Assembly (NCBI RefSeq): GCF_026914185.1
Contig: NC_070571.1
Location: 4,092,001 to 4,156,000 of the forward strand
Source: Puccinia triticina
Lineage: Eukaryota; Basidiomycota; Pucciniomycetes; Pucciniales; Pucciniaceae
Length of the DNA: 64,000 nt
Direction of reading: 5' to 3'
The position numbers and the translations under genes were made by a program. Shown here piece after piece: positions 10,319 to 21,284 of this stretch (position 1 is its first letter; every line of letters starts with the position of its first letter). The notes below the pieces were generated by a model, which did not search any database, was not told where the DNA came from, and was given only the letters and a program-made list of their open reading frames with translations.

Positions 10319-12540
10319 AGTACACTTGAAAAGTCCTCAATCAAAAGTCTTAGCTACTCAGGTAAAGAGCAAATCTACACAGGACAAACTCAATCACTTG
10401 CTTACACCAGTGTCTGTTTAACAACTCAGTTAGCTCAAGATTTGAAAGTCAACGTCGTTTCAGGAGAAGAAATCATCAAGAAAATTGGAGTCACAGCGTT
10501 GGTTTTCTGCTACTTATCATTTACCTTGTTAGATTTCAACACTAAATCATGTTTTTTGTCTTTAGTTTGCTTGTTGTGCTAGTTCTGATTGTTCTACATT
10601 GTGGTCGCCCGTGTTCAGTTCATTTGTGAAGATAGCTTCTTTATTCTGTTAGTGGTTGTTATCTTTTCTTCACTCTTTCTTGTTAACTCATGGCGCTTAT
10701 GATTCTTATTTTCATTATTGTTTGTTAGTCACTCTGTTACTAATACTGGCTTAAAATATTAATCTGATTTACAACAAAGAGTCACCACGCAAAATCACAC
10801 TTGAACTTTGTTTTTGAGGGGCTGTGTACCCAATCCGTGAGTATTTGGCAGGTTGAAAGCCCCAGGGGAGCAGGAGTCTGCGCTCAGGTTATTTTTCGTG
10901 CTTATTATTCATCCTTTTTTTGTATCCAGCTGGGGGCTCCAAATCCTCCAAGAATTTGATGGAGGAGCAGGAGAAATCCCCTCTGCCGGCTGGCAGAAAA
11001 AAAAGTGAGAATTTCATAGTTTTGCGTTTGCAGTGCGCGAAGCGTTTTGAGCTACCGCGCACTGTGGCTGGGACGTCGAGTGCACGCCCCCTGCAGTGCG
11101 CAACAAGTTTTTTGCAGTGCGTGAAGTACATCCGTAAATATTTCTCTATTTTCTGGGATTTTTTGCAAAATTAAAATCCCAACTCCCGTTTGGGATTGCG
11201 CAATTACAACTCCGACTCCCAAAACGCCCCCAGGTCAAAATGCGGTTGCAAGGATCCGGGAAAGACGTCCCGAGGCGGTCCGCGCAACGTAAATTGCATT
11301 TGGGAGTTGATTTTTTAATTTGTGGGAGTTGATTTCTCAACCCCCTTTTTATAATCAATCTGCTGTCTTTGTTTCTGAAACTTTTTTTCTGTAATTTACA
11401 TTTCTGGGATGTCTTAAGCTGTCTCCTTCTTTCTACTATTTTTTCTCATCCTCAACTCCTCTGGTTGAGCTGCAATCATAGTTGTAACATTATCAATTTC
11501 AGATTCTGTACAGTGAAAAATGTGGAATGCACGATGAAGTGGACACTTGTCAGTCACAAAAAAGGACTTCATGGGGCACCCAAGGCCCCAAAAAAAATTG
11601 TAAAATATGTACAACCAAACTCCATGATGTTGTGCACATTTTGCTCCCCCAAAATTTCATCACCTGGTGACAAAATATTGCATGTCCAGAGTGAGAGAGG
11701 ATTGAAAAACATCATTTTTCTAATTCTCTACTGCCACAAGGTCAACATAGCGCATAAGTCCCTCCTTCGGAGGGTCCCTGCGGGACGGCGTCCCCCCTCC
11801 AATAGAGGTACTTAGTTAAGTTAGGCTTGCACCCCACCAGCATGGGGGGACTTGTGTTCAGTTCGCCGCTCGAGTGGCTTTGTTAAGCTAGGGCCCTGCA
11901 GGCATGCAATCCTCAAACGGCAAACAAACATTGATGGCGCTGTACATCAAACAGACGGTGAAGAAGAACAAGGTATTCAACCTTAAACTCGGCGCTGGGT
12001 GCGGGGTGAAAATAGTTCAGACCCTCACAATTTCCCCACACTGTGAGCCTAAAAGCCCCCCAAGTTCCCAACGCGGGTCCACGTGGCGATTGCACCATTT
12101 CACAGTAAATAGATAGCATTTGTACGTAATCCGACATGCAAGAGTCATGAGTCCACAGAAGTTTCAACGACTTCCATATAGAAGACTAGATAGCTTGCCA
12201 TTTGAAGCAAAACTGCTGTGGCTATTGCTTGACCTCGTCTTGAGTTGTTGCCTTGAGATTCTGCGCGTGTGCCTGATCATCGTTTGTGAATCATCAGATC
12301 AGCGGATTCATCCTGATCAATGCTGTTCTGAAAAAAGTTTGGCAGAGTCGTTCCCAGGTGCTTTATAAAAAAATATAGGGGTATTTTACTTGCCCGAGGT
12401 CAGCCGAACAGAAAGTTTCATGTGCACCAAACAAAAAATTGCTCTGGTGCCTATGCAGATGATTGATTTTAAGAAAGTGCCGTCGCTGGAATTCCTTCAT
12501 GACAGGTGCCAAGCATATAAAGTGGTGCATCGTTAGCGAC
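10319..12540. other. Region without recognised gene
   Basis: The first few hundred bases probably continue the Copia LTR cut at 9125. Further on I see an inverted-repeat-like block at about 11030-11165 containing GTGCGCAACAAGTTTTTTGC and GTGCGTGAAGTACATCCG; a related block is at about 50535-50585 (GTGCGCAACGAGTTTCCC). GC-rich hairpins such as CCTCCTTCGGAGG occur near 11760. Nothing reads as a conserved protein. Confidence 0.4.
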
Positions 12541-12638
12541 TCCAAACATGAACGCAGCATTAACAGTACTGGATTCTGTCGGTAAAGTTGTTCTGGTCGT
12601 AGGAAATATCAGACCACTCAAGTATAGATACCAGGCCG

Positions 12639-12974
12639 TCACGTTGGTGGCAACTGTGACTTGCTAGAAAGTTCATCCATAACGCTCATGGTGACAGCCT
12701 CGGCAAGTTTGGTGTGTGTCACAGCATCCACTGCCCAACTTCCTCGTCGTTCCCCGCCACAGTGATAAGCAATACGCACATCATCAGTACAAATGTTGTA
12801 GCATAACTCTTCTGTTAAGCATGGCCCCTGCGTGTCATTGTGGGGCTTCCAAGATAGCAATACTCCAAACGAACGCGCAAGTTTTGACGCGTTAACAACT
12901 TCAAAAATATATGTTGCTGCGTCGGCACCTGTAGCCTGTAGGCTGCCCTTCGGCATGTTACTCTTGAGTCCCAT
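12639..12974 (-). CDS. Uncharacterised 111-residue protein, weakly supported
   Basis: An uninterrupted minus-strand frame begins at an ATG at 12972-12974 and ends at 12639. It contains four cysteines in its middle part (GPCLTEELCYNICTDD...YHCGG), but no clear signal peptide, membrane segment or known domain. It lies upstream of, and divergent from, the transcription factor gene in a stretch that lacks obvious repeats. Those points favour a real gene. The short length and lack of a recognised family argue for caution; it may be a chance frame or one exon. Confidence 0.3.
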   Translation of the reverse strand: MGLKSNMPKGSLQATGADAATYIFEVVNASKLARSFGVLLSWKPHNDTQGPCLTEELCYNICTDDVRIAYHCGGERRGSWAVDAVTHTKLAEAVTMSVMDELSSKSQLPPT

Positions 12975-13216
12975 GGACGCGCAGTTACGTTCAAATATGT
13001 ATTTGGGTAGCTTACAAGTTCAAGGTGGCAAATGTGTACCATATGTCCTTCAAAGTGGCTTCGCTCCTCCACGCCAAACTTTTAGATTGCGGCGTGTTTC
13101 AAACAAGCCGACGGACTCAGGCCAAAAACGAGGGGAACGCACACATTATGACGTAGGTTTCATCGATCACTCTCCTCTCGGGGCTATACGGCAGAAATAA
13201 TGCACTCAAATGCCAA

Positions 13217-13226
13217 GGATATAAAT
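13217..13226 (+). promoter_or_regulatory. TATA-box-like element upstream of the Zn2Cys6 gene
   Basis: GATATAAATACG lies about 130 bp before the ATG at 13349, followed by a pyrimidine-rich stretch. This is a plausible core promoter for the downstream gene. It is inferred from position and sequence only. Confidence 0.4.
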
Positions 13227-13348
13227 ACGCCCCCCACTTCACTCGCCAAAGCAGACCTACGATGACTTTTGGTCTATAGCTTTAGAACCGGAAGACCATC
13301 TTCAATCATCAGGTTACACATACGTATGCCCCTTTCATAAAACTGAGG

Positions 13349-16300
13349 ATGTCGGGACGGCTCCTTTTCTCGCAAGAATCCCCGCCGGGAGCAAAGAAAA
13401 GGAAACGGGCAACAAACGCTTGCTTGAGATGCCGGTTGAAGAAACAGCGCTGCGATGGGATCAGCGAGCCATGCGGCAATTGTGCGAAGAACAATTCAGA
13501 ATGTGTCTTTCCTGACGAAATTATGGGCGAAAGGTTTCTCAGACAACACATCGCCAACCTCGAGGCTCGAGTCCGGGAACTGAGCTCTGCTCTCAAGGAA
13601 ATTGCTCCCGACCATTCCGTACTTCAGGTAAGCAAATCAAACCTATCTCAAGTTAAGCTCTACTCACAACCATACCACGCACAGCAGGCACTTACTTTTT
13701 TCCGTCAAAATCGTGTAAAAGACAACGGATGCCGAGGTTTTGAGCGAACAGGATCTAGTCGACGGTTTCGGATTTCTTAGTTTGACCTCCGGAGCTGAGC
13801 CTTTATATGTGGGAGGAAGCTCGGGCGCTTCTTGGGGGCGGATTTTTTCCTCGTTTGGGTTCTTTCATTTGAAATTTGTGGCTCGTCCAAGTGACTGAAC
13901 TGTTGAGAATGTGTGAATTAAGCTGATGAAACCCGCCTCCGTTTTACATCTTTTAAGTGCCTTGTGCAATCAAACGGGAGAATATTTTTTCTTTTCTGAA
14001 AGCTTGATACCTCCAAAAACATCGCCGGATTCATTGAGCTCTGATGAATCTCTGGGATCGAAACTCAATTCATCATATGAATCCTCGGCACCAGCTGTCA
14101 TAGATTCTAGCAACTTCCATGCAAATTTTTTGAAAATGAAGTCGGGTTTCATCTTTCCTCCTCTTCCGCAAGATGAGCGGTTATCCGACGAAATTTTTGC
14201 CACAGTTTTCACAACCATACAAGCACGACACTGCTTCATGAACTTTGTTGTGCTAAAAAAATGGTACAACGAAAGAGATAAGTACTGCGCCGCCGGGCAA
14301 CCCCTTGTAGCCGACGGACCACGTACGGCGGCTTTTTTCCTCTGGTTGACCTACGCTCTCGGTCTCAGGTTGTGGGAGATGCGAGGAAGGGTTATTCCGG
14401 GTTTGCCATCGCACGAGGTATGTGTGGTTTCCATCCCACATAAGTGTACAATTAAAGTGTATTGAGAAGTTTGATATTTTCTGCCTGGGCGTGAAGTATT
14501 ATTTTCAAGCTGCTCTACAGTACTACGACCACGTTTCTTCTAACACGACAACCATTCAAGCTTTGCTCTTCCTAGCAATGTATTCTTTCCGCTCGACTAA
14601 GGGCCTTTCCACTTGGCATCTGACCGGTCTCGCAATGAGAACTGCTTTGGAATTGGGGCTGCACAGAAAAACACCCAAGGCTCAACAGCTTAGTGTGTTC
14701 CACGAGGAGACGAAAAAAAGGATTTGGTGGAGCGTCTATGCATTAGAGAGGTGCGCTTATGTTTTATATCCTTCACAAAGTGGAGCTGATGCTAAAATGC
14801 TGCCACTTTGCTTCACTTTCTGGGAGACAGAAACATAGCATTTCAATTAGGACGACCGATAGCCATAAGAGAAGAGGAGATAGATAGCGAGGTTAGCAAT
14901 ATTGAATAATCTCTTTTGAATGGAACGCCATCTGACTTCGATTTGTTAAATAATCATAAGCTCCCTCTTGATATCGATTGTCATATCACCGACAATGAAC
15001 AAATTCTAGCGCGGCGTGTTGCGATTGATAAGAAGCTCTCGGAAACAGGAACCACGTTGGAAATTAATCCATATCCTTTGGGCTGGACAACAATGACCCC
15101 TTCCTTGCATCATTTGCGTCTCATGAGAATCTTAACCAAGATAAAGGAGAAAATTTATCATCCCCGAGCCGCCCAGGAAACGATAGAGCAGCGAAATGCT
15201 AACCTCGAATCGCTTGCCTCAGAGCTAGACCAATGGCGCGCCCTCATTCCAGCCAAAAACCCTTTAAATAGGAGTGCAAGGAATCTATTTGGATTGAACT
15301 TGGAAACGCACAGCGAGTTTCAACCAGAAACAGAGAACGGTTGGGATTCCGGAGGGATTCCCTTCTACACAGGTGAATGGTTTGAGTTACAGTGAGCGCG
15401 GTTTTCTTCCAATGTATGAAATGAGACAGCGGCTAAACAGACCTCAATGTCGCGTCCAAAATGCGGTCGGTCCTCCATAGATATCACAACGTGTGTTTTT
15501 ATCTCATCTCAAGCTTGCACAGCTGTTTTACTGATTTCGTTTTGATTGGATAATGTATTACTATCAACAAACAGGCAATTCAATCCTTGATGATTCCATC
15601 AGCACTGACGGCTTCTCCCGGGAGTCCTTACCTCCATCGGGCCGCCCACGCCGCTATGGCCGCATGCGGGTTACAAAGGAAGCGCTTGCAAAAAGACTAT
15701 GTGGCCCCACTAGCTGTTTATTCTCTCCACAAGTTGTTCATGTCAGGAGTTTTCATGCTGTTTGCATTAGACAAGGATCCTAGTCTGTCCATTACAACAG
15801 AGGATGCGTGCACGAAATCCACCGCGGGACACTCAGGTCTTCAAGAACAGGATATTTCCCCCGAGAGACACTTTGCTTCCCCTAATGGGATATCTCCACA
15901 AGTCTTTCGACAGGTCAAACACTGTCAGGAAGCATTATCAATTTATGCTACTCACTATCCACAAGCAAAACCATATGCTCAATGTTTTGAGAATATGTCC
16001 AACATGTGGCTGAGACGAGCCGACAGAAGAGATAATCGGCGAGATCTTTCGGTACAACGGCATTCGAGCCCGGAGAGAATATCCGAAAACGTTCTTGATG
16101 CAAATCCTGCACTGATCACCCGATCGCTGGAAGATCGATTCAATCCATCTTATCCCCCTACCCTTTGGAAAGACGACCTGAACCTTCCAGGAAGAATGCG
16201 CTCAAATTTTGAAGGATCCGTTTCCTTGGGTTGTGATGCCAACTTGCAGGTCCAATCTGGATCTCCACCATATCATCTCCTGAGCTTAGGCCCTGTCGAA

Positions 16301-17440
16301 CCCAATTGCGAGCCTTTTCAACTTCTTAATTCTGAATGGGAACGTTATGAATTGCAAAAACCTTGGATGCTTGGACGTATCCAAGGAGAACGTCCAAACG
16401 ATTTTATTCGTGATATCTCTGAGCAGCCCGGCCCAAATTTTTCGCCATCTAACCAGCCTTATCCCAGCGATCTTCGTAATTCTACCGCTACGTTCACGGA
16501 TAGTGTGAGATCCTTCCTACCGGAAAATACCATCGCTCATGAGAGTCAAGTGGTTTACAATTTTCAGGACCACCAAGGAAAAATTTCTGAATATTCGCCT
16601 GGCAATGATGCCTTCAATGATGAAACATTCCAAAACAGCTCTAGTTCGACTACAGAGGCTCAAAATCTTGAGGTCCCAAGAAGATACCCTCTCAACTCCG
16701 GGGTATCACCGAGCTTTAATAACGAGCAGTATTCGACGAAAGTTCCAGAGGAGGTGCAGGGAAACTTGCGGAAACAATCATTCACGAGCCAGCAAACATT
16801 CTTTGGAGAAGAAATCAAATCCACCGCTGATTCAAACATTGATGGTTTCCCAAGCTTTCTGGCCAATCGGCAAAATCATATTTCCAAGCTTGCAGGGGAA
16901 CCTTGTGCAAGCTCTGATACCCTCGGCGGAGGTTTGCCTTCGGATATTTATGATACATCTCAAAGAAGCAGATTGTCTTCCAACTCTTGGCTTGGGGAGG
17001 CATTTGAATTCACGCGGAACACCAACGATCTCTCTCTACTAGGAAGGGCCCAGGTACCGGAAGTGAATCTTGGGAGCAGTAAACCAACTGAGGTACAGGT
17101 ACAAAATGACGAGTATTCCTCTCCCCTGTCTATGATTTTGAGCGAAGATCTAGTCCAGAAAAAGGCATTGGTCACGGACCATCGTAGGTCAACATTAGAC
17201 TCCTCCGATCAACAAGATCTCCAAAACTGCATCAAGATTTTGCTTGCTGGGAAAGGAGATTACAGCAAACTGGCCAACAATCAGTACAGCAAGCTCTCGG
17301 GAGACCTGATGTCCAGTGACCAAGTAAATTCTGTAGAAATGATGGGGACTGGGAGTAGCAAGTTGTGTGTACATAGTGAGACCAATGATGGGCAATTTTT
17401 TCAAGGTTCTATCAATGATTTCAATTATCACCTAGGATGA
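13349..17440 (+). CDS. Zn2Cys6 fungal-specific transcription factor
   Basis: A multi-exon gene for a DNA-binding regulator. Exon 1 (13349-13627) starts MSGRLLFS and carries the zinc cluster with exact spacing C-X2-C-X6-C-X6-C-X2-C-X6-C (CLRCRLKKQRC...), then a leucine-rich dimerisation stretch. The middle homology region begins YYFQAALQYYDHVSS and includes LTGLAMRTALELGLHR, KRIWWSVYALER and LGRPIAIREEEID. Well-supported introns are 13628-13721, 14418-14497, 14751-14830 and 14892-14960; 13859-13957 is less sure, and one more lies between about 15390 and 15600. The last exon (to 17440) contains SLHKLFMSGVFMLFALDKDP and HYPQAKPYAQCFENMSNMWLRR, then a long Ser/Asn-rich tail suited to activation. 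No inactivating change is seen. The target pathway cannot be told from sequence. Confidence 0.88.
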
Positions 17441-18655
17441 CCAGTCTTTCTGCAAAGGGTTAAAAGCTATTCAACCTGAATCTAAAGCCATTATAGCATA
17501 ATCATTTTTATTCAGACCGTTTAATTTTTCAAATATAAATTATTTGTGATAATCAAGTTGCAAGTTGCTGCAACAAAGCAACCCCCCCCCCCCCTTAAAA
17601 AATAGAAAGCAAGCAAAAAAACCCTGTTCCCAAAATCCAAATCAAACGGGCCAATGGAAGAGCAAACAAAAACTTATTTATCAACATATTTTTCTTTTTG
17701 AAGATTCAAATTTAAACTTTGATTCAAATGATGCACTTGCACTATAGATTTGTGATTGTGTTCACAGTTTTTTTTCCTTCCTTCTCTCAAACAGTGTTGT
17801 AATAATTCTTGCTCTATGAAATAAGAACCTCCACTAAATCTAACTTTATTAAAACCACAAATTGAAGAAAAAAATCAAGTGTTCCCCCTGTATTCAACAC
17901 CGCAAGCGCTGCCTGCACGCAGCGGAAGCGTAGAACAAGCGCAGCAGCTTTGGTTCCGCTTTGCTAGCGCTTTCAATAGGGGGAGGCCCGCTACGTTTTT
18001 TGATGATGGTTTCAGAGAAAAACCCACTGATTTATAGCGAGATTTTTTAGTGGCCAGTCAGTCGCAGTCTTTTGTTACACTGAACGCAGAAATAGCGGAA
18101 AACCCGCTAATCTACATGCTAAATAGCGGACAATTTCGCTGAGATACCGGTTTATTTTTTGCTAAAAAGCGGTGAGATGGTTTTTCAATATTTTTAGCCT
18201 GAAAGTGATGTGGGATTTTTTCTAGTCTTTCATCACAACTTCAAGTCTCATGTATGTGCTACTACTAAATAAAGGCAAAAAAAAGTGAAATAGGGAAAAA
18301 AAGAATGGGAAGGGAGAAAATATTTGAACATTGAGACAAGGAGTCCTTTGGAATGAGCTCCAGGTTGAATTTATGATTATTTTCTGCAGCCTCAAAAATG
18401 GCAGGGAAGAAATTGGAGTTGCCTTGAGCCTTAACTTCATTGTAAAGCCAGAGGTGACTACTGATGCAGTTTCCACTTGTTTTTGGCGCGAGAGAGCTCC
18501 AAGAGGTTTTCCACATGTTTGAAGGCACAGAGAAAATCCGCTCAACATTTACGGGCTGATTGTTGGAGTGGGACAGGAGGGGGCGGGATGGAGTGTGGGA
18601 TGAGGTCTTGGGCCATTTTTGGAATGGGTCCGGCTTTAGGCACACCAATAATTTA
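17441..18655. other. Intergenic region downstream of the transcription factor gene
   Basis: A poly-C run sits at 17581-17594. A short element-like segment near 17883-17990 has ends CCCCCTGTATTCAAC and TTTCAATAGGGGGAG. Repeated TAGCGG strings occur at 17940-18180. No coding region is supported. Confidence 0.4.
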
Positions 18656-18816
18656 GGCCCCGTTTGGCTGCTGCGTTATACGTCATAAATGGTCGAATTT
18701 ATGACGTGCAACCCCCGGGGCTTTCAAAGTTTTGGTGGCAACAGGGGGCAAACTTTGGGTCGCGGCGTCATAAATTCAACCATTTATGACGTATAACGCG
18801 GAAGCCAAACGGGGCC
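18656..18816. mobile_element. 161-bp Tourist-like (PIF/Harbinger) MITE
   Basis: The ends GGCCCCGTTTGGCTGCTG and the inverse of GGCCCCGTTTGGCTTCCG form inverted repeats of about 52 bp, including CGTCATAAATGGT. TTA is duplicated at 18653-18655 and 18817-18819. GGCC-N-GTTTGG ends with a TTA/TAA duplication are the classical signature of PIF/Harbinger-derived Tourist MITEs. Confidence 0.9.
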
Positions 18817-18959
18817 TTACTACGTGCACACCAAAAAAAGGTGTGAACCTCTGAACACTCCAATATATTTGGAGTGGGATGTGGTTCACTCCAAAACCAG
18901 GTCTTTTTTGGAGTGCACATCACTGCACTCCGTGCTGGTTTGAATTGAACACCTGGACA

Positions 18960-19275
18960 CTCCTGTACCCTTGTCCAGTGCTGGCGGACTCCCCTCAATG
19001 GCTGGTCTGCACCAGCCATTGAGGAGAGTAAATAAACATACAAGGCCCTCAATGACAGGTGAGACCGGTCATTGAGAGGAATCAACCCTCTTGATATCTG
19101 GTACTACATGGTTATTGAGAGGGAAACAGCCCTCTTGATGACCGGGGACCCTAAAACAGGAAGCTACCTGCTGGAAAAAAAGTTAATCAAGAGTGCTCTG
19201 TCCTCTCAATGACCAGTTTGTGCCAGTTATTGAGAGGGTTGAGTTCTCTCAATAACTGGTCTGATATTGATAAAT
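18960..19275. repeat. Palindromic minisatellite, locus 2 (degenerate)
   Basis: Several imperfect units read CCTCAATGGCTGGTCTGCAC, CAGCCATTGAGGAGAG, CCTCAATGACAGGTGAGACC, GGTCATTGAGAGGAATC and CTCTTGATGACCGG. They keep the core of TCAATGACCGG facing its inverse, spaced by Y-rich linkers. The locus lacks terminal repeats of its own. Confidence 0.6.
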
Positions 19276-19829
19276 GGCCCCGGGAATAGCGGGTAGCCGC
19301 TGTGCTTTTTTGCTTCCTTGTCGTAGCACAGCACTTTCTCTGTTTCTGGATTTAGACAAAAGGACTACAAAAAACATAGCTTTCCCAAAAGCTCCAAGAA
19401 AAAATTCCACAAACTAAATAAAGAAGACAAACTATTTTATATTGAACAAAGCCATATAACAGCCCGGCCCAGCCTGTGACATACCACAGGTTGAGAAGAG
19501 CCGGATTTAACCTGCTCAGCAATTGCACAAGTTTGAGAAGAGAGAGTTGGGGCTGTGAGGACACTAACCCATGCAAGTGAAACAGGGAGTGCCCTAGACC
19601 TTCACTTGCCCAAACACAATTGCATTATTTATATACTGATTAACCCTGCCACCTCTGCTCTAGCTGTTATATTTAATTCTACTCTTATGCATCCTGTCAC
19701 CCAAAGAAAACTGAGCTTGACCCTGGTAACATGACAAGCAATGTAAACACATGTAAGACTTGATCCCAGGATATATGTCAAATGTTCAAACTTTGGTAAC
19801 CATACAGTGAATTGAGCACCAGAAGCAAC
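19276..19829. other. Spacer without recognised gene
   Basis: About 550 bp with only short open frames and no conserved motif. It ends at the GCAAC target duplication of the miniature LTR element. Confidence 0.4.
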
Positions 19830-19936
19830 TGTTGAGTTGCCTGTTAGTCTGCTACCATGATGTATCACCACAGTATGGAGGGCTGTTGGATTGAACCATG
19901 AGCACTACCAACCAACCACCCAGCTGGCAGCCACAA

Positions 19937-20022
19937 GCGTCTGTAGCCTAGTTGGTAAAGGCAGCACTCTAGTATGTGTCTCAGCATAGCTGAGGTTGTG
20001 AGTTTGACTCTCACCAGACACA
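19937..20022 (+). tRNA. tRNA-like pol III unit inside LTR 1 (not a normal tRNA)
   Basis: An 86-nt unit with acceptor GCGTCTG/CAGACAC (one mismatch), D stem GCC/GGC, and T arm GTGAG-TTTGACT-CTCAC. Box A is TAGCCTAGTTGG. A long variable-arm hairpin CTCAGC-ATA-GCTGAG makes it type II-like. The anticodon region (GCAC-TCTAGTAT-GTGT) does not form a canonical 5-bp stem with a 7-nt loop, so decoding function is doubtful. It is best read as a promoter or structural module. Confidence 0.6.
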
Positions 20023-20357
20023 TCTTCTTTTACAGTCTCTACAGGTTATGAGCTCAGAGCTACCTGAGCGCTACTCGCTTACACTAGAGACTTGATGAAG
20101 TTGTGAATGCTTACTTGTAAGACCACACAAACCCCTATAAGCCTACATCTAGATCACGGGTTCAATTCCTACGCTGATCATCTTTACTTAGTCTCATTCC
20201 CACTCTCTCTTGAGGTCAATGCCCACTTCCCATTGTGTAGCAAGGGGGGTTTTTGAGTTGTCTGTTAGTCTGCTACCATGATTTATCACCACAGTATGGA
20301 GGGCTGTTGGATTGACTCATGATCACTACCAACCAACCACCCAGCTGGCAGCCACAA

Positions 20358-20443
20358 GTGTCTGTAGCCTAGTTGGTAAAGGCAGCACTCTAGTATGTGT
20401 CTCAGCATAGCTGAGGTCGTGAGTTCAACTCTCACCAGACACA
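20358..20443 (+). tRNA. tRNA-like pol III unit inside LTR 2
   Basis: The same 86-nt unit as at 19937, here with a perfect 7-bp acceptor stem (GTGTCTG with CAGACAC), box A TAGCCTAGTTGG and box-B-like GAGTTCAACTC. The 3' end is followed by ATCTTCATTTT, a T-run that could stop pol III. Confidence 0.6.
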
Positions 20444-20465
20444 TCTTCATTTTAAAGCCTCTACA

Positions 20466-20950
20466 GCAACAGCCCACTTAGCTTACTTGGTTAAAGCATC
20501 ACTCATGAAGTTTGAGGACTAGGGATGGCACTTCACACCCAGGTAACCCAGACAGATTTTCACAAAAACCAGACACCCGCACCCTTGGAGCAAGTACCTG
20601 GGTGCAAGTGGTGGGTACCCGGGTGCAAGAGGCAAGTACCCATGGCCCAGGGGTATGATTGGGTACCAAGACCCATTGATTGGGTCTGAAGACCCATTGA
20701 TTGGGTCTGAAGACCCATTGATTGGGTCTGCAATGGGTCTTAAGACCCATTAAATGGGTTCCAATACCCAATGATGGGATCCTGAGACCCATTGATTGGT
20801 TCACAACTGTTTACGCAACAGTCAGGCAGGCAGACCGCGCTGGGTACCCGGGTACCCACCGTTTTTCTAGCAAAACTGAATACCCAAACCCACACCCGGT
20901 ACCCGCAGCCATCTCTGTTGAGGAAATGGGTTCAAATCCCATAGCGCACA
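20466..20950 (+). pseudogene. tRNA-like sequence split by a hAT-type MITE
   Basis: The left part (about 20472-20519) has box A (TAGCTTACTTGGTTAAAGC) and a CAT in the anticodon region. The right part (about 20918-20950) has the T arm ATGGG-TTCAAAT-CCCAT with a perfect stem. Between them lies the MITE at 20520-20917 with its duplicated TTGAGGA. Joined halves give a tRNA-sized unit, but acceptor pairing is poor (three mismatches), so it is a decayed tRNA or a tRNA-derived repeat. The miniature LTR element inserted directly 5' of it. Confidence 0.5.
20520..20917. mobile_element. 398-bp hAT-like MITE
   Basis: Ends are TAGGGATGGC and GCCATCTCTG (inverse CAGAGATGGC), typical of hAT termini. An 8-bp duplication TTGAGGAC/TTGAGGAA is found at 20512-20519 and 20918-20925. 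The interior consists of GGGTACCCG-type strings and several ATTGGGTCTGAAGACCC units. Related ends (GCCATCTCT or AGAGATGGCC) also appear near 25319 and 29391. Confidence 0.8.
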
Positions 20951-21284
20951 AGTTACATTTTGGTTTCTGACACTAGCTCATCTTTGAAAAACACTCAAAC
21001 TGTGTCTGAAATGTATCAGCCACCCTCAAGACCGGTCTTCTGTATACTCAATCAGCCACTTATTGAAATTTCCACGGCTGACAACAACAATCTTGACTAA
21101 CTTTGCTCTTAGTTTCCCCTGTCCTGACACTCCAGTCCCCAAATCAACTCAAAACGTATATTCAGTCAAAGCAACCACCCCCTCAATGATACTGCAGGGT
21201 TGGTGGGCTGCTGAGCATTACCTCAACTAACCTTGTGGTGCTACAAATCACCCCCCACCCAGGCCAACATGACACCCTGCCCGG

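Larger units (their letters stand above)
19830..20465 (+). mobile_element. Miniature LTR retroelement with tRNA-like LTRs, copy 1
   Basis: A 636-bp element with LTRs at 19830-20043 (214 bp, TGTTGAG...CTCTACA) and 20251-20465 (215 bp). GCAAC is duplicated exactly at 19825-19829 and 20466-20470. Immediately after LTR 1 is GGTTATGAGCTC (20044-20055), a one-mismatch complement of the initiator tRNA-Met anticodon arm, serving as a likely primer site. A tract GCAAGGGGGGT precedes LTR 2. The 207-bp interior has no coding capacity, so mobilisation would need proteins from an autonomous Copia element. The LTRs have diverged at several sites and the second begins TTTTGAG instead of TGTTGAG, so this copy is older than the one at 61178. 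Confidence 0.9.

Noticed and set aside
12548..12664. 38-codon ORF with TATA-like CATATAAAG upstream
   Set aside because: Too short, with no family or conservation evidence; the TATA-like string alone is not enough.
19937..20443. Two functional tRNA genes with a CTA (amber suppressor) anticodon
   Set aside because: The anticodon arm does not form a proper 5-bp stem and 7-nt loop, and the units lie in LTRs of a retroelement in every copy seen.
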